Shown here in pieces: positions 1 to 8,182 of a stretch of DNA of 64,000 nucleotides. The notes beneath the pieces were generated by a model. The model saw only the letters and a program-made list of their open reading frames with translations, made no database searches and was not told the origin of the DNA. A program made the translations under genes and the position numbers. The first letter of the stretch is position 1, and each line of letters begins with the position of its first letter. The stretch covers positions 930,001 through 994,000 of the forward strand of contig NZ_CP108086.1 of NCBI RefSeq assembly GCF_036186745.1. The letters run 5' to 3'. This DNA comes from Microbispora hainanensis (GTDB taxonomy: Bacteria > Actinomycetota > Actinomycetes > Streptosporangiales > Streptosporangiaceae).

Positions 1-482
1 AGGGTGCGCGCACGCGGCGTCAGGAACGTCTGGCGGGCCATGTTGCGCTCGCCCTCGGGCATGTCCGAGAAACCGGTGACCGCGTCGGCGAGTGCGTTCC
101 AGGCGAGCACGTCCATCCGGGGCCCGAGGACGAACGCCGGCACGGAGTCTGCCGCGTCGAGGAGCATCCGCACCCCGGGCCGGACGTGGCCGAGAGGAGC
201 GCGCCGGTCGTCCGGCGGGCGGAGGAGGCGGCGCAGGTGTGCCCGCTCGGTGCCGTCCAGGCGCAGCACCCGCGCGACCGCGTCGAGCACCTCGTCGGAG
301 ACGTTGCGGACGCGCTGCTGCTCCAGGCGGATGTAGTACTCCGCGCTCATGCCCGCGAGCAGCGCGACCTCCTCGCGCCGCAGCCCGCTGACCCGCCGCC
401 GCCCGTGCGCCGGGAGGCCGACGTCCTCGGGCCGGATCCGGGCCCGGCGAGAGCGCAGGAACCGTCCCAGATCGCCATCCAT
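1..482 (-). CDS. XRE-type helix-turn-helix regulator (MmyB-like), 3' end outside window
   Basis: Reads MDGDLGRFLRSRRARI from an ATG at 482. The N-terminal third is an XRE helix-turn-helix: SGLRREEVALLAGMSAEYY followed by IRLEQQR, the wording seen in actinobacterial MmyB-type regulators. From about residue 100 a second region starts (LLDAADSVPAFVLGPRMDVL, then AWNALADAVTGF), which is the start of the MmyB-like ligand-binding domain. The gene runs off the left edge after about 160 residues, so the ligand-binding domain is incomplete here. It is divergent from the SDR remnant at 588; in this family the divergent oxidoreductase is usually the regulated gene. The domain call is firm. The ligand is unknown. 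Confidence 0.85.
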   Translation of the reverse strand, partial: MDGDLGRFLRSRRARIRPEDVGLPAHGRRRVSGLRREEVALLAGMSAEYYIRLEQQRVRNVSDEVLDAVARVLRLDGTERAHLRRLLRPPDDRRAPLGHVRPGVRMLLDAADSVPAFVLGPRMDVLAWNALADAVTGFSDMPEGERNMARQTFLTPRART

Positions 483-587
483 GACGTCCAAGCCTAGTAC
501 CGGCTTTACCAGGAAAAAGCGTGTGCTGGGTATGCCCGGCCCGCCCCGGCAGGGTGGCTCTCGTCAACCTCGAACGAAGGAGTCACC

Positions 588-888
588 GTGAGCTACGAGA
601 ACCTGGCCGGACGCGTCGCCGTCGTCACGGGGGCCGCCAGCGGCATCGGAGAGGCGACGGCACGGCTGCTGGCCGCCTCCGGCGCGAAGGTCGCGTTGCT
701 CGCCCGCCGCGCCGACCGGCTGGAGGAAGTCGCCGCCGCGGTCGGCGACGTCCTCGGCGGTCAGGGAGGTGATGACTTCGTACATCCCGGCGAGCTGCGC
801 CCCGAGCTCCCGGATCGCCTACACGGTCAGCCGGGCACGGCACGTCGACCTCCGTCAGGTCGTCGCGCTTCCGGCGAACCAGGTCTGA
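588..888 (+). pseudogene. Remnant of an SDR-family oxidoreductase with an internally inverted C-terminal piece
   Basis: Positions 588 to about 743 read MSYENLAGRVAVVTGAASGI and onward, a normal Rossmann N-terminus with the TGxxxGIG cofactor motif, ending near EEVAAAVG. The middle, including the YxxxK active site, is gone. Positions about 741-815 make SDR sense only on the minus strand, reading ELGAQLAGMYEVITSLTAED then VAD. Positions 813-888 return to the plus strand in a new frame as RIAYTVSRARHVDLRQVV then ALPANQV and stop. Joining the reverse-read piece to the last piece restores a continuous SDR C-terminus. The gene has therefore suffered a large deletion plus an inversion of about 70 bp and cannot be functional. 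Confidence 0.8.
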
Positions 889-901
889 GCGGGCAGACCG
901 A

Positions 902-1444
902 TCACGGCGCCTGCGGCCGGACGACCCGGGTGCCGGAGAGCAGGTCATAGGGCGTCCTGCCCGAGGGCAGGAAAAGGGCGCCCAGCCAGGCGAACATGAT
1001 GACGTAGACGATGATCGTCAGCACCAGCAGAGACCCGGGCGGGTTCGGGGCCGCGGTGGCGAAGCCGTACGCGACGGTGTGCCCCAGTTCCCACGGCAGA
1101 GCGATCTTGGCGGTGTTGCGCAGCAGCGCGCGCCCGAAACCGATCGGTCCCCCCGAGCGGGCGTCCACGACGATCAGGCCCCTGACCCGCTTCCCCGGCG
1201 TGGCCTGGAAGCGGCCGGACTCGCGCCGGGCGCACCACAGGGTCACCGGCGCGATCAGGAGGAGGAACGAGACGAGGTTCCACAGGCCGACGGGCAGCCG
1301 CAGTCCCGCCGAGTAGACGACCACGCCGACGGGGACCAGGAGCAGCGGAAGGATGAGGATGAACAACCAGTCGATCAGCCAGGCGGTGATGCGGCGCCAG
1401 GCCGGTGCGCGGGTCCCCCCGATGAATGATGACGAAGTCGACAT
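902..1444 (-). CDS. RDD family membrane protein
   Basis: 180 residues from ATG 1444. The RDD signature is near the N-terminus (APAWRRITAWLIDWLFIL), with the conserved Arg and Asp in the first membrane segment. A second hydrophobic stretch (LWNLVSFLLLIAPVTLW) is followed by the polar GKRVRGLIVVD motif typical of the family, then hydrophobic stretches near residues 120-155. RDD proteins are small integral membrane proteins of uncertain function, sometimes linked to transport. It ends 13 bp from the SDR remnant's stop in the opposite orientation, so the two are convergent. The domain call is strong; no substrate can be inferred. Confidence 0.85.
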   Translation of the reverse strand: MSTSSSFIGGTRAPAWRRITAWLIDWLFILILPLLLVPVGVVVYSAGLRLPVGLWNLVSFLLLIAPVTLWCARRESGRFQATPGKRVRGLIVVDARSGGPIGFGRALLRNTAKIALPWELGHTVAYGFATAAPNPPGSLLVLTIIVYVIMFAWLGALFLPSGRTPYDLLSGTRVVRPQAP

Positions 1445-1503
1445 GGCGTCCTTTCATGAACGTTCAGGACGCTACCGGGGTGGAGCGGAGGAGGCACCAC
1501 TCA

Positions 1504-1920
1504 TCACGGAGAAACCGGCATGCGCGGCCGGGTGATCCGGGCCCGTACGAGGCCGATGAGCGAGGGACCGCCCCAGAAGCACCACAGGGCGATGACGGGG
1601 TCGCAGACGGCGCAGCCGAAGGACGAGTCGTGGGCGAAGGGGATGATCGGGCTGCCCTTGAGGTGGTGGAGGACGTCCCAGGCGGTGTGCAGCAGCCAGG
1701 CGATCCCGATGAACGTCCACGACTCCAGGCCGCGGTAGGCGCAGTAGGCGACGAGGGCGGTGAAGGGGAACTCCCAGCCGCCGAGGCCCCCGCCGCTGAG
1801 GTAGGCGGCCCCCGCCCCACCCACCATGATCGCGTTGAAGCGGCGGCGGGCCGGTTCGGGGATCAGCGACATCAGCACGGCGTAGGCGAGGCCGATCAGG
1901 ATCGGCAGGACGAGATTCAT
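1504..1920 (-). CDS. DUF6010-like integral membrane protein
   Basis: Start taken at ATG 1920 (MNLVLPILIGLAYAVLMSL), because upstream in-frame residues look non-coding and a GAGAG-type Shine-Dalgarno lies about 8 nt upstream. 138 residues with four or five hydrophobic segments. The body (ARRRFNAIMVGGAGAAYLSG, then WEFPFTALVAYCAYRGLESW, then WLLHTAWDVLHHL) matches what I know of the DUF6010 membrane family. Conserved His, Trp and Cys in HTAWDVLHHL and FGCAVCDP hint at metal or haem binding, but that is speculation. It points toward the RDD gene with a 59-bp gap and could be co-transcribed with it. Confidence 0.65.
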   Translation of the reverse strand: MNLVLPILIGLAYAVLMSLIPEPARRRFNAIMVGGAGAAYLSGGGLGGWEFPFTALVAYCAYRGLESWTFIGIAWLLHTAWDVLHHLKGSPIIPFAHDSSFGCAVCDPVIALWCFWGGPSLIGLVRARITRPRMPVSP

Positions 1921-2147
1921 GGTCGTGCGGCTCTCTCGGATGGCTGTCGTGAGCGCGAGCGGCGTGCCCGCGCCGGACAGCCAACCAGCCGGCCGCATGC
2001 CCGCCCAGGGGCATTGGCGTCACATGCCGACGGGATCCCGCCAGGCCGCCTACGCGGACGGCCGTCCCTCGCCGGCCACGCCTGTCCCCTGGGGATCTCC
2101 TCCGTCCGGCACCGGTGCCTCGCGATCCTCGGCGTTCCCGGTGCCGG

Positions 2148-5045
2148 TCAGGAGGAGAACACGTGGTCGATGACCCGGGCGGTGGCCTTGCCGTTGTCGT
2201 GCGGCGCATAGGTCCGCGCGAAGGCCGCGTAGCGGTCGGCCAGCTTGGCGGTCACCGCGTCGATGTTGCGCAGGGCCTCCACGACCTCGGGCGAGGTCTC
2301 CAGCCGCAGCCCCGGACGCTGGGACTCCAGGTCGAGGTACAGCCCGCGGGACGAGCGATACTTGGCCAGGTCCGGCGTGAACAGCACGACCGGCCGCCCG
2401 GTCGCCACGAAGTCGAACATCACCGAGGAGTAGTCGGTGACGAGCACGTCGGCGATCAGCAGCAGGTCGGCCGTGTCGGGATAGGTCGTCACGTCGATCG
2501 CGAAGCCGTCGTGCGCGTTCACGTGCGGGAAGGCCTGCATCATGTGGCCGCGGACCAGCACGACGTGATCGGCGCCGAGCGCCCGCTTCGCGTCCGCCAG
2601 GTCGAGCTTGACCGTGGCGTTCCTGCGGTCGTAGTCGCGGTAGGTCGGCGCGTACAGGACGACCCGCTTGCCCTCGGGGATGCCGATCCGCCGCCGGATC
2701 TCGGCCGCCATCGCGTCGCGGTCGCCGGAGACGAGCACGTCGTTGCGCGGGTAGCCCGACTCGAGGATCTCGCCCTCGTAGCCGAACGCCTTGCGCAGGA
2801 CGGACGACGCCCACGGGCTCTGCGACAGCAGCAGGTCCCAGCCGCGGACCTCCACCGCCTGGCGGTGCCAGACCGGGGGCCGGGGCTCGCGCTTCATGTG
2901 GGCCTGGTCGCGGCCGATGTGCTTGACCGGCGTGCCGTGCCAGGTCTGCACGCACACCTGGTCGTCGCGGGTGCGGAACCACTGCGGCATGAAGCCGTTG
3001 GACACGATGTAGCGGGCGCGGGCCAGCGCCTCGTAGTGCTCCCGGCTGCCCTCGCGGACGACCGTGGGCGTCACGCCGTCGCCGAGCCCCAGCTCGCGCG
3101 AGCCCGGCGGCACGAACGCGCCGTCCCTGACGACCCAGATGTGCTCGCCCTCGTCGCCGCGCCGCACCCGCTCCTCGTAGATGGCGCGCGGATTGTCGGA
3201 GTAGGCACGGCCATCGAAGGAGACGTAGACGGTGGCCTCACGCAGCGGCCGGGCGCGCTCGGCGGGGTAGAACGTGCGGCTCAGCGCCCACACACCCGCC
3301 GCGCTCCGCTCGTCGCCGGGCCGGTCCTCGGCCGCCACCAGCACCGGCACGTCATAACGGGTGGCGACGAACCGGTAGACCCGGCCGCCGATGAGCCGGG
3401 GGCTCTCGTCCAGCGCGTCGAGACCGGCGTGGTCGAACCGGACGGGCACCATCGCGGGGCCGTACCGGCCGGGCGGGGCCACCGAGATGTTCCAGGTGCC
3501 CTCGGCCAGCGGCACGGCCGACCCGAAGCGCGGCATCGCGCCGGGCGACAGCCGTACGGTGAAGCGCTCGCCGTCGCGCTCCAGAGGCACGCGGATCGTG
3601 AGCCCGCCCCGGTGTCGCAGCACGAGGTCGCGCGGGCCCTGGTCGGGGTCGGGGTAGCGGCCGGTGAGCGTGATCGACTCGTCGTGCCACTCGGCCGAGG
3701 TGATCACGGGCAGGATCTTGTGACCCGAGATGACGACCCGGTCGCGCCGGTCGCCCTGCACCGTGATCTCGCGCTCGCCGAGCAGCAGGCGGGTCTCCTC
3801 CGCGCCCTCCAGCATGACGGCGGCGGCCGGGTCTCCCTTGGGCTCGACCCACAGCCGACGGGACTCGGCGTTGAGCAGGGTGCCGACCGCGAGCGACAGC
3901 GAGAACCGGCTGCCGCCCTCGACCGGGGTGAAGTCGGCAGACATGCGGTGACCGCCGACGCGGGCCTTGCCCTTGGTGACGGGCCGGCCCGGCAGGAAGC
4001 CGGTGAGCTCGATGTTGTCGCCGTTCAGCCGCACGCCGGTGAGCTGGGCGCGGGTCGGCTGGTAGACCACCTGCAGCGCCTTGTCGGAGGTCCACACGGG
4101 CCGCACCCACCAGCGCGGGCGCACCTGGAGCCCGGCCGGGCGCTCGGTGCGGCCGATCACCGGGCCGCGCAGCACGCCCTTGGCACGGGCGGCGCGGCTC
4201 CAGATCACGATCTCGGCCCGCCAGGTGGTGGTGTCCTGCACGATGTGGCGGCGGCGCAGCACCCGCTTGGCGCCGCGCACCAGGGCCCGCACCCCGGCAC
4301 GCCAGCGCAGCGCGAACGGATGCACCTCGGCGGTGAAGCCCGCCCAGTCGTAGTTGCATCCGGGCTCGCGGGCCGCGTGGGTCGCCTCGGGGCGGTAGGT
4401 CCTGCGGGTCTTCATCGTGATCCGGGGCAGCCAGCGGGGGCCGCGCAGCACGACGGTGGCGCGGTTGAACCGCCCGCTGCGGACCGACAGGCCCGCGATG
4501 TAGGCGTGCCCGGTCACCCTCAGGCGGTTGCCCACCCAGGTGATGTCGTCGATCTGGGTGACCGGCACGAGGTCGGCCGCCCGCAGGCGCAGCAGCGAGG
4601 GGTCGGCGACCTCCACCGGCAGGTCGGCGTACCACCGCAGGCCCCGCCGCACCCGGCGGGAGGGCTCGGCCGCGGCGGCGGCGAGCTTGGCCAGCGCGTC
4701 GCCCTCGGCGAGCTCGCCCGGGTCCTGCGTCTCGATCAGGTGGCAGGCGACCCGGCGCCCGACCGGCAGGTCCCGCTTGACCTTCGGGTCGACCTCCGCG
4801 AGGTAGGGGCGCAGCGCGTCGATGGTCTGACGGCGGCGGGCGGGCCCGCGTTTGGCGGCGGCGTCGAGGCGCAGACCCAGGGGACCGACGATCGCCTCGC
4901 GGTCGACCTCCCGGCGCTGCGCGGGGCTGAGCCCCTCCGCGCGCACGAGCGCGACCAGCGCGTCTATCGGCTCGCCCCGGTCGTATAGCTCCTGGACAGC
5001 CCGCAGTCGTTCAGCGACGGCGTCGCTCGTGGGTGCGGGTGTCAT
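2148..5045 (-). CDS. CDP-glycerol glycerophosphotransferase family protein (TagB/TagF type)
   Basis: 965 residues from ATG 5045. The C-terminal 340 residues form the CDP-glycerol glycerophosphotransferase domain: YIVSNGFMPQWF, the catalytic QTWHGTPVKHIG near residue 700, ILESGYPRNDVL, VVLYAPTYRD, and the nucleotide-binding TDYSSVMFDFVATGRP near residue 868. This domain transfers glycerol phosphate to growing teichoic-acid chains at the cytoplasmic face of the membrane. The first 560 residues or so are a long unassigned region rich in beta-strand-like segments, probably several tandem accessory domains. Long N-terminal extensions are common in actinobacterial members. It is preceded by a 246-bp gap and is probably monocistronic. 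The acceptor and polymer type cannot be told from sequence. Confidence 0.9.
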   Translation of the reverse strand: MTPAPTSDAVAERLRAVQELYDRGEPIDALVALVRAEGLSPAQRREVDREAIVGPLGLRLDAAAKRGPARRRQTIDALRPYLAEVDPKVKRDLPVGRRVACHLIETQDPGELAEGDALAKLAAAAAEPSRRVRRGLRWYADLPVEVADPSLLRLRAADLVPVTQIDDITWVGNRLRVTGHAYIAGLSVRSGRFNRATVVLRGPRWLPRITMKTRRTYRPEATHAAREPGCNYDWAGFTAEVHPFALRWRAGVRALVRGAKRVLRRRHIVQDTTTWRAEIVIWSRAARAKGVLRGPVIGRTERPAGLQVRPRWWVRPVWTSDKALQVVYQPTRAQLTGVRLNGDNIELTGFLPGRPVTKGKARVGGHRMSADFTPVEGGSRFSLSLAVGTLLNAESRRLWVEPKGDPAAAVMLEGAEETRLLLGEREITVQGDRRDRVVISGHKILPVITSAEWHDESITLTGRYPDPDQGPRDLVLRHRGGLTIRVPLERDGERFTVRLSPGAMPRFGSAVPLAEGTWNISVAPPGRYGPAMVPVRFDHAGLDALDESPRLIGGRVYRFVATRYDVPVLVAAEDRPGDERSAAGVWALSRTFYPAERARPLREATVYVSFDGRAYSDNPRAIYEERVRRGDEGEHIWVVRDGAFVPPGSRELGLGDGVTPTVVREGSREHYEALARARYIVSNGFMPQWFRTRDDQVCVQTWHGTPVKHIGRDQAHMKREPRPPVWHRQAVEVRGWDLLLSQSPWASSVLRKAFGYEGEILESGYPRNDVLVSGDRDAMAAEIRRRIGIPEGKRVVLYAPTYRDYDRRNATVKLDLADAKRALGADHVVLVRGHMMQAFPHVNAHDGFAIDVTTYPDTADLLLIADVLVTDYSSVMFDFVATGRPVVLFTPDLAKYRSSRGLYLDLESQRPGLRLETSPEVVEALRNIDAVTAKLADRYAAFARTYAPHDNGKATARVIDHVFSS

Positions 5046-5291
5046 TCGGGAGGCACCACCCTTCGCCAGACCTGGTTTCAGAAAATGGTAATGCCCTCAG
5101 AACACTGCCAGACCTGACTCGCGAAAGCCTGTGGATTTCCTGTGAATCAGCGGGTGACACCCCTGTGGCACCGGGTGACGAGTGGCACTACGGGGAGGGG
5201 AGTGACACCGATCCGACCGCCCGGGGCGCGGATCGTCAGGCCCGAAGTCAGCTCTGGAGCCGGCGCCGGAGGGGCGTTACGATGATCACCG

Positions 5292-5618
5292 TCACGGTCG
5301 CTCCCGGCCGTCCCAGCGGGCCGCACGCATGTCCGCACGCGTGCCGCGGTGCGGCGTGCCCTCCTCCCGCCACCGGGCGAGGCATTCGGCTTCGAGGCCG
5401 GCCGCCGGGGTGCCGTCGGCGTGGATCACGCGCCACCAGGGCACGGCTCCGCCCCACAGCGACATCACGCGGCCGACCTGCCGGGGACCGCCCTCGCCGA
5501 GATACTCGGCGACGTCCCCGTACGACATCACCTTGCCGCGCGGGATCCGCTCGACCACGTCGAGCACCCGCTCCGCGTACGGCGGCGGCTGGCCGCGGCC
5601 GTCCCTCAAGCGCTCCAC
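5292..5618 (-). CDS. Alkyltransferase-like protein (ATL), O6-alkylguanine recognition without methyl transfer
   Basis: 108 residues, the size of a lone MGMT DNA-binding domain. It has the family wording YAERVLDVVERIPRGKVMSY, GDVAEYLG, RQVGRVMS and WRVIHADG. In true O6-methylguanine methyltransferases the acceptor is Cys in PCHR; here the site reads VPWWRVI, with Trp replacing Cys. That is the hallmark of ATL proteins, which bind O6-alkylguanine, flip the base and hand the lesion to nucleotide excision repair. The start overlaps the end of the upstream gene (5606) by 13 bp, so translation is probably coupled. Family assignment is high confidence; the repair role comes from the family. Confidence 0.9.
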   Translation of the reverse strand: MERLRDGRGQPPPYAERVLDVVERIPRGKVMSYGDVAEYLGEGGPRQVGRVMSLWGGAVPWWRVIHADGTPAAGLEAECLARWREEGTPHRGTRADMRAARWDGRERP

Positions 5619-5974
5619 TCGGTCGGCCCGGCCGCGAGGATCTCTTCGAGCTTGCCGAACTCGTACGTGGACGATCCGTTGATCTGCTCGACGACGCCGT
5701 TCCTGATGCCGTACGCCTCGCCGTCCTCACCCACGAGCCGGGCCCCCATGAGATCGGTGAGAAGTGCCAGCTGGGCGACCTGCCAGTCGGACCCGGGCTG
5801 GCCGGAGAGCCGCCCCGACCAGGTCGCGATCTGATGCACCGAGTCGCCGTGGCGCGCGACGACCTCGCCCGCCTCCTGCGACCCGCGCAGCTCGAATCCG
5901 GCCCGTGCCGAGACGCTCGCGAGTTCGGCGTAGGCGAGCGGTGCATCCCGCTCTACGCGCAGCTCGTACCCCAT
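5606..5974 (-). CDS. Conserved hypothetical protein, 122 aa, upstream of the ATL gene
   Basis: Start chosen at ATG 5974 (MGYELRVERDAPLAYAELAS). Longer in-frame extensions upstream have the Arg/Pro-rich, unpatterned look of non-coding sequence. The protein is mixed alpha/beta with repeated short acidic segments (RLVGEDGEAYGIRNGVVEQI, STYEFGKLEEILAA), no signal peptide, no Cys and no membrane segment. I do not recognise a named domain; it resembles small cytoplasmic proteins found across actinomycetes. It overlaps the ATL start by 13 bp, indicating co-transcription, but that context alone does not show a repair function. Confidence 0.7.
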   Translation of the reverse strand: MGYELRVERDAPLAYAELASVSARAGFELRGSQEAGEVVARHGDSVHQIATWSGRLSGQPGSDWQVAQLALLTDLMGARLVGEDGEAYGIRNGVVEQINGSSTYEFGKLEEILAAGPTEWSA

Positions 5975-6110
5975 GAGCCGCGACCTTAGCGAAATTTGAC
6001 CGGGCTCTGTCACCGGAAACACGAACATCGGGAAGACCGCGTCCGAAATGCTGCAGAACGGCGGCCAACATGTGATCACCGGCGGCATTCGGCGGACGGC
6101 GGCTTCCGGG

Positions 6111-7274
6111 TCAGCGGCGGCGCAACGCGACGGCCGCGGTGCAGAAACCACCGATTCCGAGAGCGACGGCGATGCCGTAGATCCAGAGCCTAACCGGATC
6201 GGGCCCCGGACGTGCCGGCCCTTCCGCGACCGGTCCCCTGCCGAAATGCGCGTCGTCCTGCACAGAGTCGTCCCGCATCGAGGACGTGCGGCCATATTCG
6301 GTCAGTTCCGCGGCTTTCCGCAGGGCCGCCGCCGCGTCGATGACGCCGAATCCGACTTTGTCGTCATAACCCGCGGACGGACGAGGCCGCGAGGTCGCCG
6401 TCAAAGCACGCGACACCAACTCCGGCGGCAAATTCGGATATTTCGCCTTTATTAGTGCGATAGCGCCCGCGACGAGCGCGCTGGCCACACCGGTCCCCGA
6501 CACGGCTCCCCGGCGGCCCCCCGCGAGCGTGACGGGCACGCGGTCTCCGGGCGCGGCGACCAGGACCGAGAGGTTGTCGCTGCTGCCCGCGGTCTTGGCG
6601 CCCTTGCGGTCGGCGGCGGCGACGCCCACCACCCCGGGGTAGCCCGCGGGGAACGCCCAATAGGACGTGCCGTTCTCCCTGGCGTACGGCGACCGGCCGG
6701 CGTCCCCCACGGCCGCGACGACCACCACGCCCCTCGACAGCGCGAAGGAGATGGCGTCCCGCTCCACACGGTCCACGGCGTACGCGGGGACGGGCAGGCA
6801 GATGACCTTGACGCCCCGGCCGGTGGCGTAGCGGATGCCCCGCGCGATCGGGCTGTCCTGTGGCTCGGCGGGTCCCGGACCCCCGGAAGGGCTGCGGGCC
6901 ACGGGGACGGACAGCACCCGCGCCTCCGGCGCGATCCCCGGCGTCCCCCCGCCGCGTCCGCTCCCGGCGATCGCCGAGGCCAGGGCGGTCGCGTCGTCGC
7001 CCGGCGGCACGGTGTCGTCGCCGATCGCCGCGCCCGTCAGGTCGGGCCCGAGCTCGATCCGGCCGCTCAGCCCGGGCAGGCTCGCGTCGGGCTGCCCGCC
7101 GCCGAGCAGGGCGACGGTCACGCCCGCGCCCTTGCTGACCTTCCAGGCGGCGGCGGCGTTGACGGCGTCGAGCGCCCACCGCGCGTCCTCGTCGCCCGGC
7201 GCGGCCGCGGCCGCCGGTCCCGTCCCGAGGAGGACGGCCGTGATCGCCGCGCAGAGGAGGGCCGGCCTCAGCAC
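6111..7274 (-). CDS. Subtilisin-fold pseudoprotease (catalytically dead mycosin paralogue)
   Basis: 387 residues from GTG 7274, whose GTGCTGA overlaps the stop of the upstream gene. Signal peptide: VLRPALLCAAITAVLLGTG then PAAAAAPGDE. The body aligns along its length with the active protease at 8183, and a C-terminal membrane helix (LWIYGIAVALGIGGFCTAAV) is followed by RRR, the mycosin layout. Every catalytic position is changed: Asp in LDSG becomes LGGG, His in RLHGT becomes GDDAT, the oxyanion Asn in AGNEG becomes VGDAG, and Ser in GTSQA becomes GTGVA. A secreted, membrane-anchored non-peptidase is therefore expected. Possible roles are a scaffold, inhibitor or binding partner of the paralogue; these are inference. 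Confidence 0.85.
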   Translation of the reverse strand: MLRPALLCAAITAVLLGTGPAAAAAPGDEDARWALDAVNAAAAWKVSKGAGVTVALLGGGQPDASLPGLSGRIELGPDLTGAAIGDDTVPPGDDATALASAIAGSGRGGGTPGIAPEARVLSVPVARSPSGGPGPAEPQDSPIARGIRYATGRGVKVICLPVPAYAVDRVERDAISFALSRGVVVVAAVGDAGRSPYARENGTSYWAFPAGYPGVVGVAAADRKGAKTAGSSDNLSVLVAAPGDRVPVTLAGGRRGAVSGTGVASALVAGAIALIKAKYPNLPPELVSRALTATSRPRPSAGYDDKVGFGVIDAAAALRKAAELTEYGRTSSMRDDSVQDDAHFGRGPVAEGPARPGPDPVRLWIYGIAVALGIGGFCTAAVALRRR

Positions 7275-8173
7275 ACGTTCCCCTGGGTGCAGCGTGGGAC
7301 GTCGGGAGGCTCGCCGAGGGCGCGCGCGATGCGCCCGGCCACGGTCTCGGCCACGGGCCACATCTCGCTGTTCACCTGTTCCTCCAGGGGGACGGAGGCG
7401 CGCGTCCTTCCGTCTGTGTACCCCACTGTGGAGAAGACGATGTACGGCCCGGCGCCCACCCATCCCGTGCGCTGGCGCTGGGCCGCTCCGAACGTGTCGG
7501 TGACCGTGCCGGGGAAGGCCACCGGCCGTACGCCGACCCGGTCGTCCACGGGCAGCTCGCCCGCCGCGTCGGCGCGGGCCTGCTCGCTCGGCAGCACGGC
7601 GACGCCCACGGTGACGGCGAACGTCGAGGTCTGGTCGACGTAGGTGGCGCGCAGCATGGCCTGGCAGCCGTGCTTGCGCAGCACCGCCGCCACCGGCGAG
7701 TCGACCGCCGCGGCGCACGCCGCCTCGGGGGCGATGCCCACCCGGCGCGCGTACTGCTGGGCGCGGCCGAGCCCGAGGTACGGAAGCTCCTCGGGGAAGA
7801 CCATGCCGGCGGGCCAGGCGCGCCACCGGCGGGCCACGTCCTCGGCCACATATCGGGCGCGTTCGGCGTCGGTGAGCGGCCTGGCCTGGTTCTCCTGGAT
7901 CAGCCCGACCGATCCCAGCAGCACGTTCACCGCGGCGACGGCGAGGACGACGCCCATGATCGTGAGATAGAGCGAGCGGAAGCGGATGCCGCGCGCGAGT
8001 TCGGCGCGCTCCTTGGCCGCCTGGGCGGCGGCGGCCCGTCCCCTCGACGCCGTCCAGGGCCGCGCGCGGGCGCGGCGCGCGGACGCGCCGAGCGGCAGCG
8101 CCCGCGGACCCGGCCGCCGGAGACCGGACGGCGTCCGCGCCGTCTGCGGGATGCGGGGCTGCTCGGGCGGCAT
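7268..8173 (-). CDS. Single-pass membrane protein, paralogue of the gene at 9442
   Basis: 301 residues from ATG 8173. A basic, Ala/Arg-rich cytoplasmic N-terminus of about 90 residues is followed by one membrane helix (LYLTIMGVVLAVAAVNVLLG) and an extracytoplasmic domain. The outer domain shares a line of motifs with the 239-residue protein at 9442: RWxxWPAGxxFP, ARRVGI, C..AVD, GC.A.LRATY.D, VT.GVA, AFPGTVTD.F, GPY.V and DGR. Both also end in a Cys-spaced tail (here CTQGNVC). Conserved Cys outside the membrane suggest disulfides. Its stop overlaps the start of the pseudoprotease, so the pair is translationally coupled. I do not recognise the family; the protease partner suggests a substrate or accessory role. 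Confidence 0.8.
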   Translation of the reverse strand: MPPEQPRIPQTARTPSGLRRPGPRALPLGASARRARARPWTASRGRAAAAQAAKERAELARGIRFRSLYLTIMGVVLAVAAVNVLLGSVGLIQENQARPLTDAERARYVAEDVARRWRAWPAGMVFPEELPYLGLGRAQQYARRVGIAPEAACAAAVDSPVAAVLRKHGCQAMLRATYVDQTSTFAVTVGVAVLPSEQARADAAGELPVDDRVGVRPVAFPGTVTDTFGAAQRQRTGWVGAGPYIVFSTVGYTDGRTRASVPLEEQVNSEMWPVAETVAGRIARALGEPPDVPRCTQGNVC

Positions 8174-8182
8174 ACCTCGATG

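Noticed and set aside
2115..4988. Very long plus-strand open frame opposite the CDP-glycerol transferase
   Set aside because: It is a high-GC shadow: His/Arg/Gly/Pro-rich with no domain, and it mirrors the codon pattern of the real minus-strand gene.
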